Assembly (NCBI GenBank): GCA_001792895.1
Contig: MARA01000005.1
Span: 310,001-374,000 of the forward strand
Direction of reading: 5' to 3'
DNA from: Lentinus brumalis
Taxonomy: Eukaryota; Basidiomycota; Agaricomycetes; Polyporales; Polyporaceae
DNA length: 64,000 bases
Shown here: piece by piece, positions 1 through 12,493 of the stretch
Layout of the letters: every line of letters starts with the position of its first letter
Position numbering within the stretch: the first letter of the stretch is position 1
Position numbers and translations under genes: made by a program
The notes under the pieces: model-generated
Told to the model about the DNA's origin: nothing
Databases searched by the model: none
Seen by the model: the letters and a program-made list of their open reading frames with translations, nothing else

Positions 1-582
1 GCGACGTTCTGACCATCACTAGGCTGATACTGAGAGTTTCAAGGTCCTTGCTTCAGATATGCGACGTCTGGCGAACAATACGACCGTGGGTGTGGCGTCA
101 TTCAGAGAGATGGTTGAGAACGTTCAAGACGTCAATGCGAAGTGGAAGCCTGGTCGGAAGAAAACGGTGAGTAGATCCGAGTGTCAGTGACACCTCTGAG
201 ACTGAGTGTGAGTACTCATATATTGCAGCATCGCACAGGAAATCCTGGGCGGCCGTATAAAGATCCGCGCAAGAAGGATCTACAGAAAGCGCTGCAGGTT
301 GTGTCAGGATACACGTACCGCATCCGGGCTCAGTTGCGCCAATTAGAAGACTGCGAGTACTCGTACGACGCCGAGGATAGCGACGCAATCCCTGACGAAG
401 ACGAGGAGGACATCGGAGATGGGGACTCTGAAGGGTCCGAGTCAGATACTCCCTTGGCTCGGGTTGTCTTGAAGAAGCGCAAGCTCACAGGACATTGCGA
501 GTTCCCCGCTCACACTGCAACGTCTGCTGGACGAGTCACCAGATCAAGGACTCGTGCAGCGACCCATCACAAGTCGACGTAG
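1..582 (+). CDS. Hypothetical protein, C-terminal part (5' end outside window)
   Basis: This is the 3' end of a gene entering from the left. A splice acceptor appears to end at 22. One exon runs 23-166, a 62-bp GTGAGT...GCAG intron covers 167-228, and the last exon runs 229-582. The reading is continuous across the splice. The visible part has a basic stretch (PGRPYKDPRKK, loosely AT-hook-like), then a helical segment, then a long acidic Asp/Glu/Ser run, and ends with a basic tail. I do not recognise the family. The gene converges on the long minus-strand gene that follows. A nuclear, DNA-associated role would fit the composition but is only a guess. Confidence 0.55.
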
Positions 583-966
583 TACTTACTGTGTTTGGAC
601 TTCTCAAATACAAGTGTTAATCTGTACCATCTGCGTTCATCAGAAACCTTCATACATGTGTGCATCGAGAACGTCTTCGAACGTGAACATCGAGAAGTCT
701 AAAACGCGAACATCGAGCGCATATGCCTACTACCAAATCCCTCAAAGACGATGATGACGATACCGACGCGGAAGAGGATCGGCTGACCAGTGACGAGGAG
801 ATCTACGCCAAGAGCATTGTACTCAATGACATTGCAGCTACAACTGATACATGCAGACAGATCACGCTGACATAGCCGCGACGGAGATGCTCAAGCCTGA
901 TTGAACGAGTTCGGTTCCATCACCGAGCCATGGAACCAAGCCTGGAATGTCGGATACGGGTGCGGT
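583..966. other. Convergent intergenic gap
   Basis: This is the tail-to-tail spacer between the + strand gene ending at 582 and the minus-strand gene ending near 967. It should hold both 3' UTRs. I see no convincing coding exon or repeat, only a local doublet of GAACATCGAG at about 680-720. Confidence 0.4.
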
Positions 967-3900
967 TCACGGAGGAGGTTGCGAAGACCTTCTTCTATCC
1001 GAACACTGCAGTGGGAGAAGCAGGAATGAATGTTTAACTGTTTGTGAATGAGCAACTAGTTGGTGTGAACGATCGAGAACGAGACCTACCGGACCAGGTG
1101 TGGGCACAGGAACACCGTCAGGTAACTCCTCGCAGTTGCCAGCATGCTTGATGAAGAACTGACAGACAAGTCAACTCGACGATCACCGCATAGTTGCTGT
1201 GGTAAGCTTACCTTGATCTTGAACTTGGGATCCATCGGCACAAGATCAGAACCAGTCATCGTGTGCAGGAACAGACGTGCGCGAAGGAGGGGATCATCGG
1301 CCTCATCCTGGAACCGCTCTTCCCCGACTAGACGTCGGACCTCCGGATGGTCAGGGTGACCGACACCGTTCAGGTAGAACTCGATCCGTTGTGCGAACTC
1401 AGTCTCGAAGATGAGATCACGGGCACCACGGGAGAGCATGCCAGACGAAGACTCCTCTTCTTCCGCGATCCTGTCGCGATCGAGGTTGGAACGGAACTCG
1501 AGGTGGTCGAGAATCGTCTGAACGTCAGTGAGGCGCTGATTGAACAAAGCCCCTAGATAGTCCCGACATCTGTGCTCGAACATCTGCGATGCGTCAGTTT
1601 CGCTACTAACGGAGGCCGATGAATGACTCACCCTCGCAAGAGACCATCCGGGTGCAAGACCGACGGAGAACCCATCTTCAAATGCCTTCAGGTCGACGTA
1701 CGCGGAGACGTTCGGCGCGCCAAGAGTAGCGGTAGAAACAATAGATGCCTCGATGGAGGAAACTGCTGCCGGCGAGAGGACTCCATGGACGGTGCCGGGC
1801 TAGCAGGCAAAACGTCAGCTCAGGGCCTGGGACTGCGCAGAACATACATACATCAATCTGGCCCGCAGATATCAAAGCCATGACATTCATGTCGTCCGTC
1901 GGAAAAGGCGCAGCACGGTCATATGCTGTCCAGGGGACGAGGCTCCGAAACATATCCCCGTCGAGGTGCTGCATGAATGCCGGATCAACAATACATGCCT
2001 TGTCCCGCCCTTCGATAATGTGACGGAAGAGGAAGGGGGAGAGAGGGAGTGGTGCCCCATGGCCACCAAGCATCTGCATGAGACTGATAAACGCCGTAGC
2101 CCGCAGGTTGAGCTGTCGCTGCAGGTCAGCAACAGAGCCATCAAGGTGCCATCGGATCGTAGAGAAACGCCCGATATTCTGCCAGACTTGAGAATCGGAG
2201 AGCAGAAATTGCAGAGCTCGCCTCAAGACGGCACGGAGGACCGCCTCTCCGAATGCCGCTCCCCTAAGGCAACTGAACGTCAGTACTCGACGGCTGAGAG
2301 CATGAGGAGCGTAGACTCACACGCGGAGGTCAAAGCCCTTGGCAAAACGGAGCAGCCTCAACAATGAAGTGAGATTGCACACTCGACCACGGATGCGAAA
2401 ACGGCGGAACAACGCATCACGGAACTCAGCCTCTTCATTAGCTGTTCCCCCTTGCATGTCGTGTGTGAAGAGCCACTGTAACAAGAAGATCAAGATTTGG
2501 GCGGCCTGGTCGATATCCTCGCAATGGATCAACGGGGGCTTGACAGAGTACACCTCCATAGGAATAGTATCCACGATGCGCTTGATCCACGCCGTGAGTT
2601 CCTCATGGGTGGGAATCTTGAGCGGAGACCCGTCCTGACGGATAGTAAATCTTCGTAGCCCTGAGATGGAGGAAGGTAAAGTCGGCTCACCGTGATCACC
2701 GATGGGTCGCTGGCCTGAACAACTCCTTCCGCAGGAGGTACAGGGGTCTCATTGATACCGGCCGTAGTACGAGCATCTTCGGCGCTCTCAGGCTGGATGG
2801 GTGCGGGATCTCTGACGGGACTGAAGAGACGACGACGGGCTGAGGGGCGGAACCTGATGGTCTCCTTGAAGAGACGGGCAAGGATGTGAGCATGGATAAG
2901 CAAGCGCACCAAAGAACGACATACCGACGACGGCTCACGACGACGGCTAGAACCGGCCGCAGAAACATTAGCACCAGGTCCCTGCAATATGGCTCAGTAC
3001 AGCATGCTCGTTCATACACGTATTTCAGTCCTAACTCACCTCGACTAGCGAGTCCATGATCTGGCCTTCCTCATGGTCACTATCTCCCGCAGCCATGCCC
3101 GCTGCAACCGCGGCCCGTGTGCGATGCGGACGGCGGCCGCCTGTAGACATGCGCGCCGTCGTTCTACGCCGTCTAGAGCGCTACAAGTGACAAGCGAATG
3201 AGTAAGCCTAATACTAGTACAGAAGAAGACATGAAGACGAAACTCACAGCACGCTCGAGAGGAGGCAGTTCCACCGTTGCCAGAGCCGACGGGGACTCAA
3301 AGACGTCAGAGTCCAGGAAGAGAGGGAGGGGTGTGGCATTGCTACTGAGTGCTTGAGGCGATCGCGGACTGGGAGGGCGTTCGTCGTTTTCAGGCTCATC
3401 CCACGTCGTATCAGCTACGTCAAGGATGTCCTCGTCAGGCAACGGGACATCTTCAGGCTCTGGGGAGGCGGGCATCGGCGGGAGCTGCGGCTGCGGACAC
3501 GCATCACCGCACCTTGCCTGGAACGACGGCTCTATGCCAGTGAAAACACGGGCGCCGAAGCAGGGGTGCGGCTGCGTGCGGCAGAGGATGTCCAGGTAGT
3601 CCGTCAACCCAGGCAACCCCTTCACCCACAAGTCGGCGCGTGTGAGATGCGAGTGGACATCACCATAGCGAGGGACTGGGTAGACGAAGTCAGTGGCACG
3701 CCTACAGTGGCAGGAAGAGGCGACACGCACCAACGCGTAGCATGGGATAGTTAGCCCACGGTCCTCCCCAGGGATAGCCAATGCTAGTGAACCGCTTGTG
3801 CTGCAAGGCCTTCGCGGTAAACGTAGAAGCGGTGAGGCTGTCGTACAAGTTGTGCCTTTTTTGATGGAGGTCTGACTTCGTGTTCGTGTGAAGAAGGACG

Positions 3901-5257
3901 AAGGGCAGCTGGGTGGGGCCGCGCGGAGTGACCGTGTCGTCGAAGCCAGTGAGAACAAGAGATTGGTCCTCACAGTGCTCCACAAATTGCTGACCGAACT
4001 GCTCCCAGGCGGGTCCTTCCGAGGGGACGGTAACAGTGAACAGCAGCTTGAAGTCGGTGGAGCGGTCGAGGACCATGGTGAAGTCGTCGGGAGCGAATGC
4101 CATGTGGGAACCTGGCCAGCAACCTGATCGTGTCTTGTCGGCAGGATGCTACATTTGTCAATGGCATTCAGCATGTAATGAGGAGTACACTCAAGCTTGG
4201 GACGCACCTTGAAAGGAAGCAAATTGACGACGAAAGTAATGGTGCCCGGAGCCGTAAGCTCGCCACCAGCACGCTCGGAGAGGGGTGCAGCAGAGGCACT
4301 CGCAGAAAGACTGCTGCTCGGGCCCGCTGATGCGCTTCCCACAGAACCAGCCGGAGTGCGGACGCGAGGGGTGTTGAACGTGGGGAAGGCGGGCGGCGGG
4401 CCGGACGTGCGCGCGCGCTCGTAGCTTGCGACACGGCGATCGTTAGTGCTACCGGGCTCCGCGGACCTCATCCCGGAGTACGCAGCGACAGGAGGCGAGC
4501 TGGCCAGGCCAGCTGAAGTGCCGGCGAACATAGTCGGCGCTGGACCCAGAATACCGGGCGGCGGGGGCAGAGATCCGCTGAACGAAGACGGTGTCACCCT
4601 GAGAGTGCGAGACGTGAACAGGGTGCCACAGATGGGAAGGTACAGGACTTACATTGCGGCTCCCGTGGCAAGAGCATGACCAGCGAACGGGCCAGGCGCA
4701 TTGTGAGCGAAGGCACCAAAACCCAAGTTCCTAAATTATCAGCGAGTTAACACAACAATAACCACTACCGACCAAAGTGCAGTGACTCACATGGTAGCGG
4801 AGGCAGAGGCCGTGTTGAAGGCAGGGGGATGGGAGCGCAACGGAGCGCCGCACTGGCACGCCGTCATGAAGTCCCACTCCGAAGGATCCAGAGTCTGCAA
4901 CAAAGCGTCAGCTGCTGAATTGAGGTCGTAGAATTGGATAGATGACTCACCGAGAAGAACCCACCGCACTGGTTGCGAGGGTAGGCACCGCGCCGGAAGG
5001 CAGCGTTGAGCAGGAACAGCTCCTCATGTAGGACCTGGTGCGCAAGCCACTCGTGGCCACATGCGGCACACGGTTCGTTGGCGTGCAGAGGGTTCTGCGG
5101 GATGCGTGTTAGAAAGAAGAAAGAGACTTTCTAGGAGGGAACTCACGACGCGGGATACCCCGTTGACCAAGATGATCCAGCCGGCGCAAGGCGGCTCTGC
5201 GGGGTTCTGACACTCCTGATGCATGCACGTGCCGCGAGAGGGGATTTGAGTGACCAT
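967..5257 (-). CDS. Large multi-exon hypothetical protein with Cys-rich N-terminus
   Basis: I do not recognise the family. Exons read on the minus strand are 5257-5147, 5094-4951, 4894-4791, 4730-4653, 4598-4208, 4148-3760, 3701-3248, 3180-3040, 2981 onward, about 2700-2321, 2272-1852, 1799-1632, 1583-1212 and a short last exon. Nearly all junctions keep frame, giving about 1,100 residues. The junction near 2690 is unsolved, and the stop could lie at 995-997 instead of 967-969. The first 120 residues have spaced Cys/His (CMHQEC, EPCAACGHEW, CQCGAP), suggesting zinc binding. A Pro/Ser/Ala-rich linker, an acidic Pro-rich stretch and an Arg-rich segment (RSRRRR) follow. The C-terminal half is helical. 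There is no signal peptide. A nuclear protein, possibly tied to an old mobile element, is a guess. Confidence 0.6.
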
Positions 5258-5506
5258 GATGGTAACGCGGGGTTGATTTCTCAGAGCGAAGTCGGCGAGA
5301 GCGTAGGGGGAAGGGGTAGGGGACTTGAACCACACACGCTGCCTTCCACTTATATACTGCTACGCACCTGTTCAAGTTTACGTGTTACGACTTCATCGTC
5401 GAGAGAGAGAAACAATACCACTCCGGGCCGCGGTAGGAACCAAGGAGGCCCGACAATCGCATGCGCTGCATTCGGACGTAGACCGAATAAGAGGTAGAGT
5501 GTGATT

Positions 5507-5889
5507 CAAAAGGTTGCAAAAGGTGGCAAGCGTATGCAAGCGTGTGCAAGCGCGATCGGGTGGCGGTGCATGTGATAAACGGCGTGCCTCGCGCATCCAG
5601 CCGGTCTGTGGCCTTCTCCAGGTTGACCGCCGTGCAAACTCGAACATGACCGCACAAATGTGTGCAAAACCGCGCAAGGCGGTCGAGGATGCTCATGGGC
5701 TACATCGCCACCAGCCTACCCGACTTTTCGACCTGTGTTTACAAGAGAGACGGGGTAAACGCGGGCAAGATCATGCAAGATCGTTCAAAAGCACGCAATC
5801 TGCAGCAAAGTTGCTCAAAAGCTACCAAAGCAGGCCAAAAGTATGCAAAACCAGGCATACTTGCGCAAATGCGTGCAAGACCGCTCAAG
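5507..5889. repeat. 10-bp periodic CAA array (three phased clusters)
   Basis: CAA trinucleotides recur at exactly 10-bp spacing in three clusters. The first has C at 5507, 5517, 5527, 5537 and 5547. The second has C at 5635, 5645 (CAT), 5655, 5665 and 5675. The third has C at 5766 through 5886, 13 consecutive units with one CAT. The bases between vary, so the spacing is conserved rather than a full unit. Ten is not a multiple of three, so this is not a protein repeat. The spacing is close to one DNA helical turn. Confidence 0.8.
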
Positions 5890-6628
5890 ACCGCTGTCCA
5901 ATGTTTTTTGTCCTAAAAACCCTGTCATACCTCGACGACGAGGACACCGACCAGCGATCTCGCTCCTCACTCGCCAACATCGCCATAAGTAGCTCACCCG
6001 GTATCAATACCGAGCTGCATACAAGACTGGCCTGTCTCGCCGGCACGCCCACCGGTGCCCTCCCCTACTAGGGCATCGGCTGACCAGAAATCCTGAACAT
6101 TGGTCGTCGTCCGCCGGTGTCCGCTCTCCAGAAACCCAGGCAATTTGTAGGGGTATCTCTACAGTAAGTCAGTCAATTGTAATGTAGTGGGCTCTGCAGT
6201 AGAACAAGAGGGGAGGCGCTTCGCCTCATCGGCAGACCGATCCGGCCCTGGCACGGCGCTCATGCTGTCCTCGCCTTGTTCTCTGCTGTCATCATCTCGA
6301 AACAGCCGCACGAGGGCAGACTCGGTATGTGCAAAGTTCCTTCTGTGGATAACCTCGCTCGCATGGTGTGCCGCTAAACAATGCAGGGCCATTGCTATGT
6401 GTCAATTGCTTCGCAACAACTTGACCCGTCTGCCACCTACACTGAGCGCGCGGGCAGTTCCCCTGGTGAACGTGCAAGGATAAGCTGCGAATGAGGCGCG
6501 GATGGGGACCTTCCCAAACCTTGTACGCACACAGAGATACATAAAAGCGCCAGTGCGGGGTGCGTGCTGGAACCCTCCCGCCGCTGATAGTTGCTACACC
6601 CGTGACTCTACAGGCCACGGCATCTTTC
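5890..6628. other. Intergenic region upstream of F-box gene
   Basis: No supported coding exon. A TATA-like ATAAAA at about 6541-6546, some 85 bp before the F-box start codon, may be its promoter element. The rest is unremarkable. Confidence 0.35.
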
Positions 6629-8037
6629 ATGAATCACTCTCGTCTCCCTCTCGAAGTATGCGAGGCAATCATTGACGCTTGCGGATGCGAGAACTACCTC
6701 CGCCTCCGGTACGACACCCTCCGTGCATGCGCTCTGACGTGCAAGAGCTGGCAACCTCGCAGCAGGTACAACCTCCTCAGGCGAGTGCGCTTCCGAAGGC
6801 CTCACCAGGTCGAACGCTTCCTCGACACCATCATAGCCGACCCTCCTCTGGCAGACCTCGTCCATGAGCTGCACATCACTCCCGCTGATGCACACCGTCA
6901 CGGCTTCTTCTCAATCGCAAACCCTGCGCTGGTCAAGAGGCTACGGGGGCTCCAGAAGCTCGTGTTAGGCCAGTTCGATTGGAATTCCCTGCCCCCTTTC
7001 TACTACGCCTTCATTGGGAAGTTAAACTCCGTATCCATCCTCGAGGTCTCGAACATCGTGTTTCACGCGCCCGGCGACATCGTGCGACTTGTATGGTCCT
7101 TACCGAAGCTCAACGAGCTCTCGTGCGGCCTCAACGAGTTCACTATGACGAGCTCCGCAGAGGACTGCATGAATTTGTGCGCCCTGCGCATGTGCAGGCG
7201 TTCTGCATGCCGTGAACTCCATGCATTGTCTCTCTGGGTGCGCATGCTTCGCTTTACCGAAGTTCCAGTCACTGACCTCCTTAGTAACTCAGAGTCTGAA
7301 CAATTTCCCGCCAGTAATTTCCGCCTTCGGGACAATGGTAGTCGATCTGTGCCTGCATCAACCTGATTCATTGTGGCCATGGGGTGCGTAAAATGATTCC
7401 CTCGGACCTCCTCGCGCATTGCATCAGGACACTCACAGAACCGCAATACAGCGGACCTCTGCGATAGTGTAGCGCAGTACAACTATCTCCGCTCTATCAT
7501 CCTGTCCTTTGACGTCAGCAGAGCTCCCGCTCGTCAGCTCGCGGCCTCGGACACCGCCGTTGTCACTGCCGTCAAGGAACGAGACCCCTTCGTGGTCATC
7601 AGCGAGCAAATCACCTCGCTCCTCCGCAGCATCCGGTCCGACTTCATGCACACCATCTCCCTTCGACTGGCTCCAACGATGGACGAGGGCAAGGACGGGG
7701 TCCGCAGCTTCACGTACCACAGCGACCGTGCCCACGCGATCGACCACCTGTTTGGTCCAGAGGTTCGAGACATCATGGTGTCCGGCCCACTCGCCAGACT
7801 CGCGCTGCTTCGCGTGCACGTGCAGGAGAACTCCCTTGTGCACGGGCCGGAGTGGTGGTACAAGACCCTCCGGGAGCGACTGGGGCCGGTGCCTAGGGAG
7901 ATCAGAGTCCATGTCGATTACTGTGAGTCGCCGCAGCTTCTCGTCCAGTCTTGTACATGCTCATGACCTGCGCCCTTCTAGATGCACCCGAGGTCTCCAG
8001 GGGGAAGTACTCGTATGCGCGACTGTGGTTAGCATAG
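6629..8037 (+). CDS. F-box / leucine-rich protein
   Basis: The start at 6629 opens on an F-box: LPLEVCEAIIDAC, then CALTCKSWQPRSR about 40 residues on. Such proteins usually act as substrate adaptors of SCF ubiquitin ligases through Skp1. Leucine-rich stretches follow (LPKLNEL, LPKFQSLTSL). A 68-bp intron at 7384-7451 and one at 7923-7981 join exons cleanly, the last giving a stop at 8035-8037. Between about 7150 and 7290 the reading moves to another frame without a convincing intron, so there is either a missed small exon or a frameshift. The substrate is not predictable. F-box genes are a large, fast-changing family in Agaricomycetes. Confidence 0.7.
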
Positions 8038-8157
8038 CTCGCCGGCGCCCGTCCAACTCGCCATAGTTACTGTGTATTTTCGTCCGGACGCACGAGGTCA
8101 TGTCAGATGACTCAATATATTGCACCAGTATGCTAAGTGCTTGGACGACCCTGACAA

Positions 8158-10525
8158 CTAATGAGGAAAGCGTAAAGCTAGCGAAGTCAGTTCTGTAGTA
8201 CCCTCCAGTCGCTGATCGTCGACGGTGATGTTCAGCGGCACGCTGCCGTCGTTAAACTGGAGGGTGGAGCGGGTGGACGGATTGTACGGAGGCCAGTGCA
8301 CCTGGACGCCTGTCGCAGCATTGGGGTCGAGATGATTGACGAAGCGGATGAAGTAGTCCGCCATGTCGCCCCCGCGGAGCACGTTCAAAAGGTCAGTGCC
8401 ATGGAACTGGATACAACAAGGGTCACGGTCAGGGACTCTACTGATAGTCTGATATATGCGTCGTGCATGGGGACTTACATCGCCTACGCCCGTGAAGTTG
8501 CCTCGCGCGCTCACTAAGGGGTGCATTTCCGATTTATGTCAGTCTTCTGTGTATATGCGTCCATTGAGTGAGGAGAGATGCGGACATACAGAAATTGTAC
8601 ACGGTGTGATTGGCAGAGATCTCGTCGAGGAACTGACGGCGAGGGCCGTTGAAGAACCAGTCTCCTGATACCGCGGCGATGCGCTTGAACTGCGGCGAGA
8701 ATGCGTTCGCGCTGCCTGTGTCAAAGGGAGAGCCTGCGGCGGGGTCGGAGGGATAGAGTCGGAGCACGTCAGCGACGTCGGTGGTCGTCGATCCGGGGAA
8801 CAAGTGCTGGGAGACATAGGTAGCAAACTCATCGTCGGTGCTACGGAATGTTCGTCATCACGGGACAGGCCAAAGAGGAGTAGAGTACGGACGTGATGTT
8901 GAGGCTACCGAACGACAGGAGAGTTCCTTCGTCCTTGGTATCGCCTTGGAAATAGCTCAATAATATATAGATCCCACTTATAGTGTGAATCTTACCGGTT
9001 ATGAGTGGTATCTCTGCAACCTTGGCATTGAGAGGGAGATGCATAGGCGGCATCATAACAAAGACGCCGTCCGCATGGGGCATGAAGGGAGATAAAATGC
9101 CCTATCATGAACGCTTAGGTGCGGTGGATTCCGAAAATCGGATACGGTACGTACGACGGCGGCGCCAATGCTGGGAGTGTCGTTGACAGCAGCAAGCAGG
9201 TCGTCAGCTCGAACAGTACGCAGGCAAGCAAGAGTGTCGCTTGTGTTAGAGCACCCGACTCTGTCGACGATGAAGTCGTATATGTTCTGCGTCTCGATAA
9301 TATCTCCTACCGGGGTAGAGGTGCCGGAGCTCATCATGCCCGCTCGGAAAAGGCCTTCGGGGTCGCCGCCATTCGCATACAGGTGGAGGAAGACCGATAT
9401 AGACCCTGCACTCTCTCCCCAACTACGGACCTTGTCAGTACCTGTGTCAATTGGGCAGGACGAGCGACCCACATCGTGACTTTCGATGGATCCCCACTGA
9501 AGGCGGAGATGAACTTGTGCACCCAACGAAGGGCGGTGCGCTCTTTGAAGCTGTAGTCAGTCTCGAGAGCTGAAGCAGATACTCGCAGCAACTCACGATC
9601 TTGCAGACCGAGGTTCCCGAGACCGGCCTCCTTGATTTCCTTACCACCGAGGAACCCGAACGCATTCAGACTACCGATGTACATGAAAATCCATCACGAC
9701 ATGACAGGAAGCTGCACTTACCGGTAGTTCAAGGCAACCCATATCACAGGCTCATTGAGCTCTATGGACCTCTTCACGATGGCGGTACCATTGTAGGCAG
9801 TTCTAGCACGAACTAACGTGAATACTTACTGGAGGAGACGATATCCTATCAACAGTAGTACTCACATAGCATTTGAGCCATCGGTGAATCCTCCTCCGTA
9901 GATCCACTGTCCAGTCACATGAGCTTCGTATTCGCTTGGTGATACTTCAATCTGACACGTACGAAGAGCACGGGAAGTTTAGCGTCTGTGGACACGTTCG
10001 CTGGACGGACAACGTTGAGATTCAGACCTAATCAGTCCACAAAATCTCAAGGAGTCAGTAATGAGCAGAATAGAGCCAGATGTCGCTTACAGTCTTCGCT
10101 CTCCGTCACGTTGGCCGTCTGCGACAGAAACTCGAGAAAAGGCGTTAAACCTTGAGCAGCCTCCGGAGGTAAGCTCCCAAGTGCTGATGACGCCTGCTGG
10201 AAACATTTGTTCCCAAACATGGTTGCATCAAGCGTCCCGTTATAGGATTCCCTGAGCTGAGGCAACTGCAGACGAAGGTCCCCGACGCTGGAGGACGATA
10301 GTCAGCCTGTAAGCTAGGAGGAGACACCGCTACTCACGGAGGTTGTGCATATGGGACCCCGAGGAAGCTCTCTACCGACCCATCTATAATACCGGTGATC
10401 GTGGCACGGTCGAGCTTCACGGGCAGGCGATTCTGGTCTGGATCCGGGAGTCTATATGCATCCGCTTTGAGTACGACCCAGAGAAGTTGCCAGAGAGAAA
10501 ACAGAAGACGGGTCAGCGTAACCAT
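8158..10525 (-). CDS. Type-B carboxylesterase/lipase (secreted)
   Basis: An alpha/beta-hydrolase of the type-B carboxylesterase family, hydrolysing carboxylic esters outside the cell. The start at 10525 gives a hydrophobic signal peptide. The reading then follows family order: FLGVPYAQPP, VGDLRLQLPQ, the oxyanion-hole region WIYGGGFTDGS, VALNYR, FGFLGG, the nucleophile elbow KVTIWGESAGSIS, the acid region with DEGT, and a C-terminal FHGTDLLN that should hold the catalytic His. Introns of about 50-60 bp separate roughly a dozen exons. Examples are exon 1 (10525-10338) and exon 2 (10287-10091). The stop is at 8158-8160. A TATAAA-like box lies at about 10571-10578 on the same strand. The + strand gene at 15915 is a paralogue. 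Confidence 0.88.
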
Positions 10526-10570
10526 CAGGGAATTATCCTTGGTGGGCCAGGATGTCAGCAGACAGGAGGG

Positions 10571-10578
10571 GTTTATAT
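10571..10578 (-). promoter_or_regulatory. TATA-like box of the minus-strand carboxylesterase
   Basis: The minus strand reads CATATAAACC about 47 bp upstream of the start codon at 10525, a common position for fungal TATA elements. Confidence 0.45.
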
Positions 10579-11312
10579 GCCCCCAAGCGGCCGCAGCCGC
10601 AGGCTACGTCAAGCTATTGGCGAGCGGGGGCGGTGGACCTGTCGATCGGCAGTGGGCACCGGGTCGACTGCGTCTGCGGTGGACTAACCGTACGCGACTC
10701 GGCGTTCTCCTCCGATCAGACTCGCAACTCGTACTATACGCCCACGGTCGTTAGCGTGTCAAAGGCTAAAGCAGACATACACTCCGGCTGCGTCGACTCG
10801 CAAGTGCGGTGATGTATACGATTTTAATATACTCACTACGTGACGTGGCACTCACCAATCATACTTGCCGCCCGCCGAGCCCGGGAAAGGTAGAGATTAT
10901 CATCGTGTGCTGACCTCTGACTGTGCGGGCCGAGGCTTACGCTTAAAAGACGGAGTCCGAGTACAGTATGCAGTACAAGGATCGACGGCGCGTCCCAGTC
11001 AGCGGTGGCGGTGCGTCTCTCTACATCGCCTCTCCCGGCCTCCGAACATAAACCACATGCACCTCCGGACGACCAGAGCCACCCTGGGAACTTAAGTATC
11101 TAGCTCTCGAGTGACAACGCTGTCCGACATTGCGTATGACACAGTATCTATATTTGACTCTGTCCAGAAGAGAGCGCTGCTGTAGTAGGGGCCGCCACAC
11201 AGCAGGTGCCAGGGTTCTTGCATAAGTTAATGAATAATGATATGTTGTGGACATGACAACGCGTAAAACAATGTGAGGGCAGCGTATGAGGATGGGTAAA
11301 GGCATAGTGCGG
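10579..11312. other. Intergenic region
   Basis: It lies between the carboxylesterase promoter and the 3' end of the kinase gene. No supported coding exon or obvious repeat. Confidence 0.35.
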
Positions 11313-12493
11313 TTAATAGAAGCCCAGCTGCTCCTCAAGACGACGGCGAGCCATCAACACCTGCGCCGTGGACCCAAGTTTCCAATCCACCTTCTCGATG
11401 TTCGTCGACTTTCCGGCAGCCGAGCCCGCCGGGGTGGCAAGGGGGCTCTCATCGTCCTCCTCCTCGGCGTTCCAGCGCGAGTTGGGAGGGGAGAGACCAG
11501 GGGGCACGTCGAGGGACGAGCTCGCGGACATTTTAGTGGGAGACTTCTTCGCCTTCGAAGGGCGGAAGAAGGTCTCGGTGTTCAGGACCGCCTCGCGGAG
11601 CTCACGCAGCGTGATGCGCTTGAGCGGGTTGAGAGAGAACGTGTCGTGGAGGATGTCGCATGCGGCCTCCGAGATGGGGAGGGCGTCGTAGAGGTAGTCG
11701 GGGTCGTCGATGAACTCGGCGAAGTCAGGGTCGCTCATGGAGGCCTTCTCCCACGGGTTGCGCCCGCTGAGCATGTTCACGAAGATGACCCCGAGGGCCC
11801 AGATGTCCGCGGTGCGGGTACAGTACGGCTTGTAACCATATAGTTTTCCATGGCACTCTGTAGTAGGGGGTTCGTCAGTCGCGGTCCATGGAGAGCCGGG
11901 AGGAGATGCGGCTTACCAGGTGCCATGTAGATGGAAGTGCCGCTGCCGTGCTCGTCTGTCATGCGCTTGACAGTGGCCAGACCGAAGTCGGCAAGGTAGA
12001 CCTTCGAACCGTCCTCGCTCGCAAGGACGTTCTCGGGCTTGAGGTCGCGGTGAGCAATATTGTGCTCGTGGCAGTACTGGACCGCCTCGATGAGGGCGAC
12101 GAAGGCCCTCCTGAGGAGCTCGTCGTTGTTTACGTAGGTCAGCTTATCGACGACATGGTCGAAGAGGTCGCCGCCAGGGCAGTAGTCGAGCATGATGTAG
12201 AAGTACTCGTCGTCGTCGATCGCATCGTGGATGGTGATGATGCTGGGATGGCCGGCGACGATGGAGTGCAGCGCGACCTCTCGGCGGATGATCGCAAGCT
12301 CCTTCGGGGAGCGACCCGCCTTGCGGATGATTTTGACGGCGCGGTGGCGAGAGTCCGAGTCGGGAGACTCGCGGGTATCGACCGCCTTGTAGACGACACC
12401 GAAGCTGCCAGCGCCCAGCATCTGGACAAGCTCGTAGTACTTGTCGACGAAACAGCCGGTGAAGTCGGGGAGGGAATCGGCCGCAGTAGACAT
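11313..12493 (-). CDS. Ran1/Ksp1-like Ser/Thr protein kinase
   Basis: Two exons (12493-11917 and 11857-11313) flank a 59-bp intron and encode 373 residues. The kinase core is complete: glycine loop GAGSFGVVY, the VAIK-type Lys in RAVKII, the catalytic loop HRDLKPEN, DFG in YLADFGLA, the APE-equivalent YMAPEC joined across the intron, and TADIWALGVIF. The early FYIMLDYCPGGDLFDHV segment and overall shape resemble fungal Ran1/Ksp1/Sks1-type kinases, which act in nutrient and developmental signalling. Family placement is inference. The tail after the domain is Ser/Pro- and acid-rich and short. The start was chosen because the coding pattern begins there, downstream of a TATA box. Confidence 0.88.

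Noticed and set aside
5514..6071. 185-codon open frame over the 10-bp array
   Set aside because: The repeat period is 10, not a multiple of three, and the translation has no repeat or domain. The open frame is a by-product of the array.
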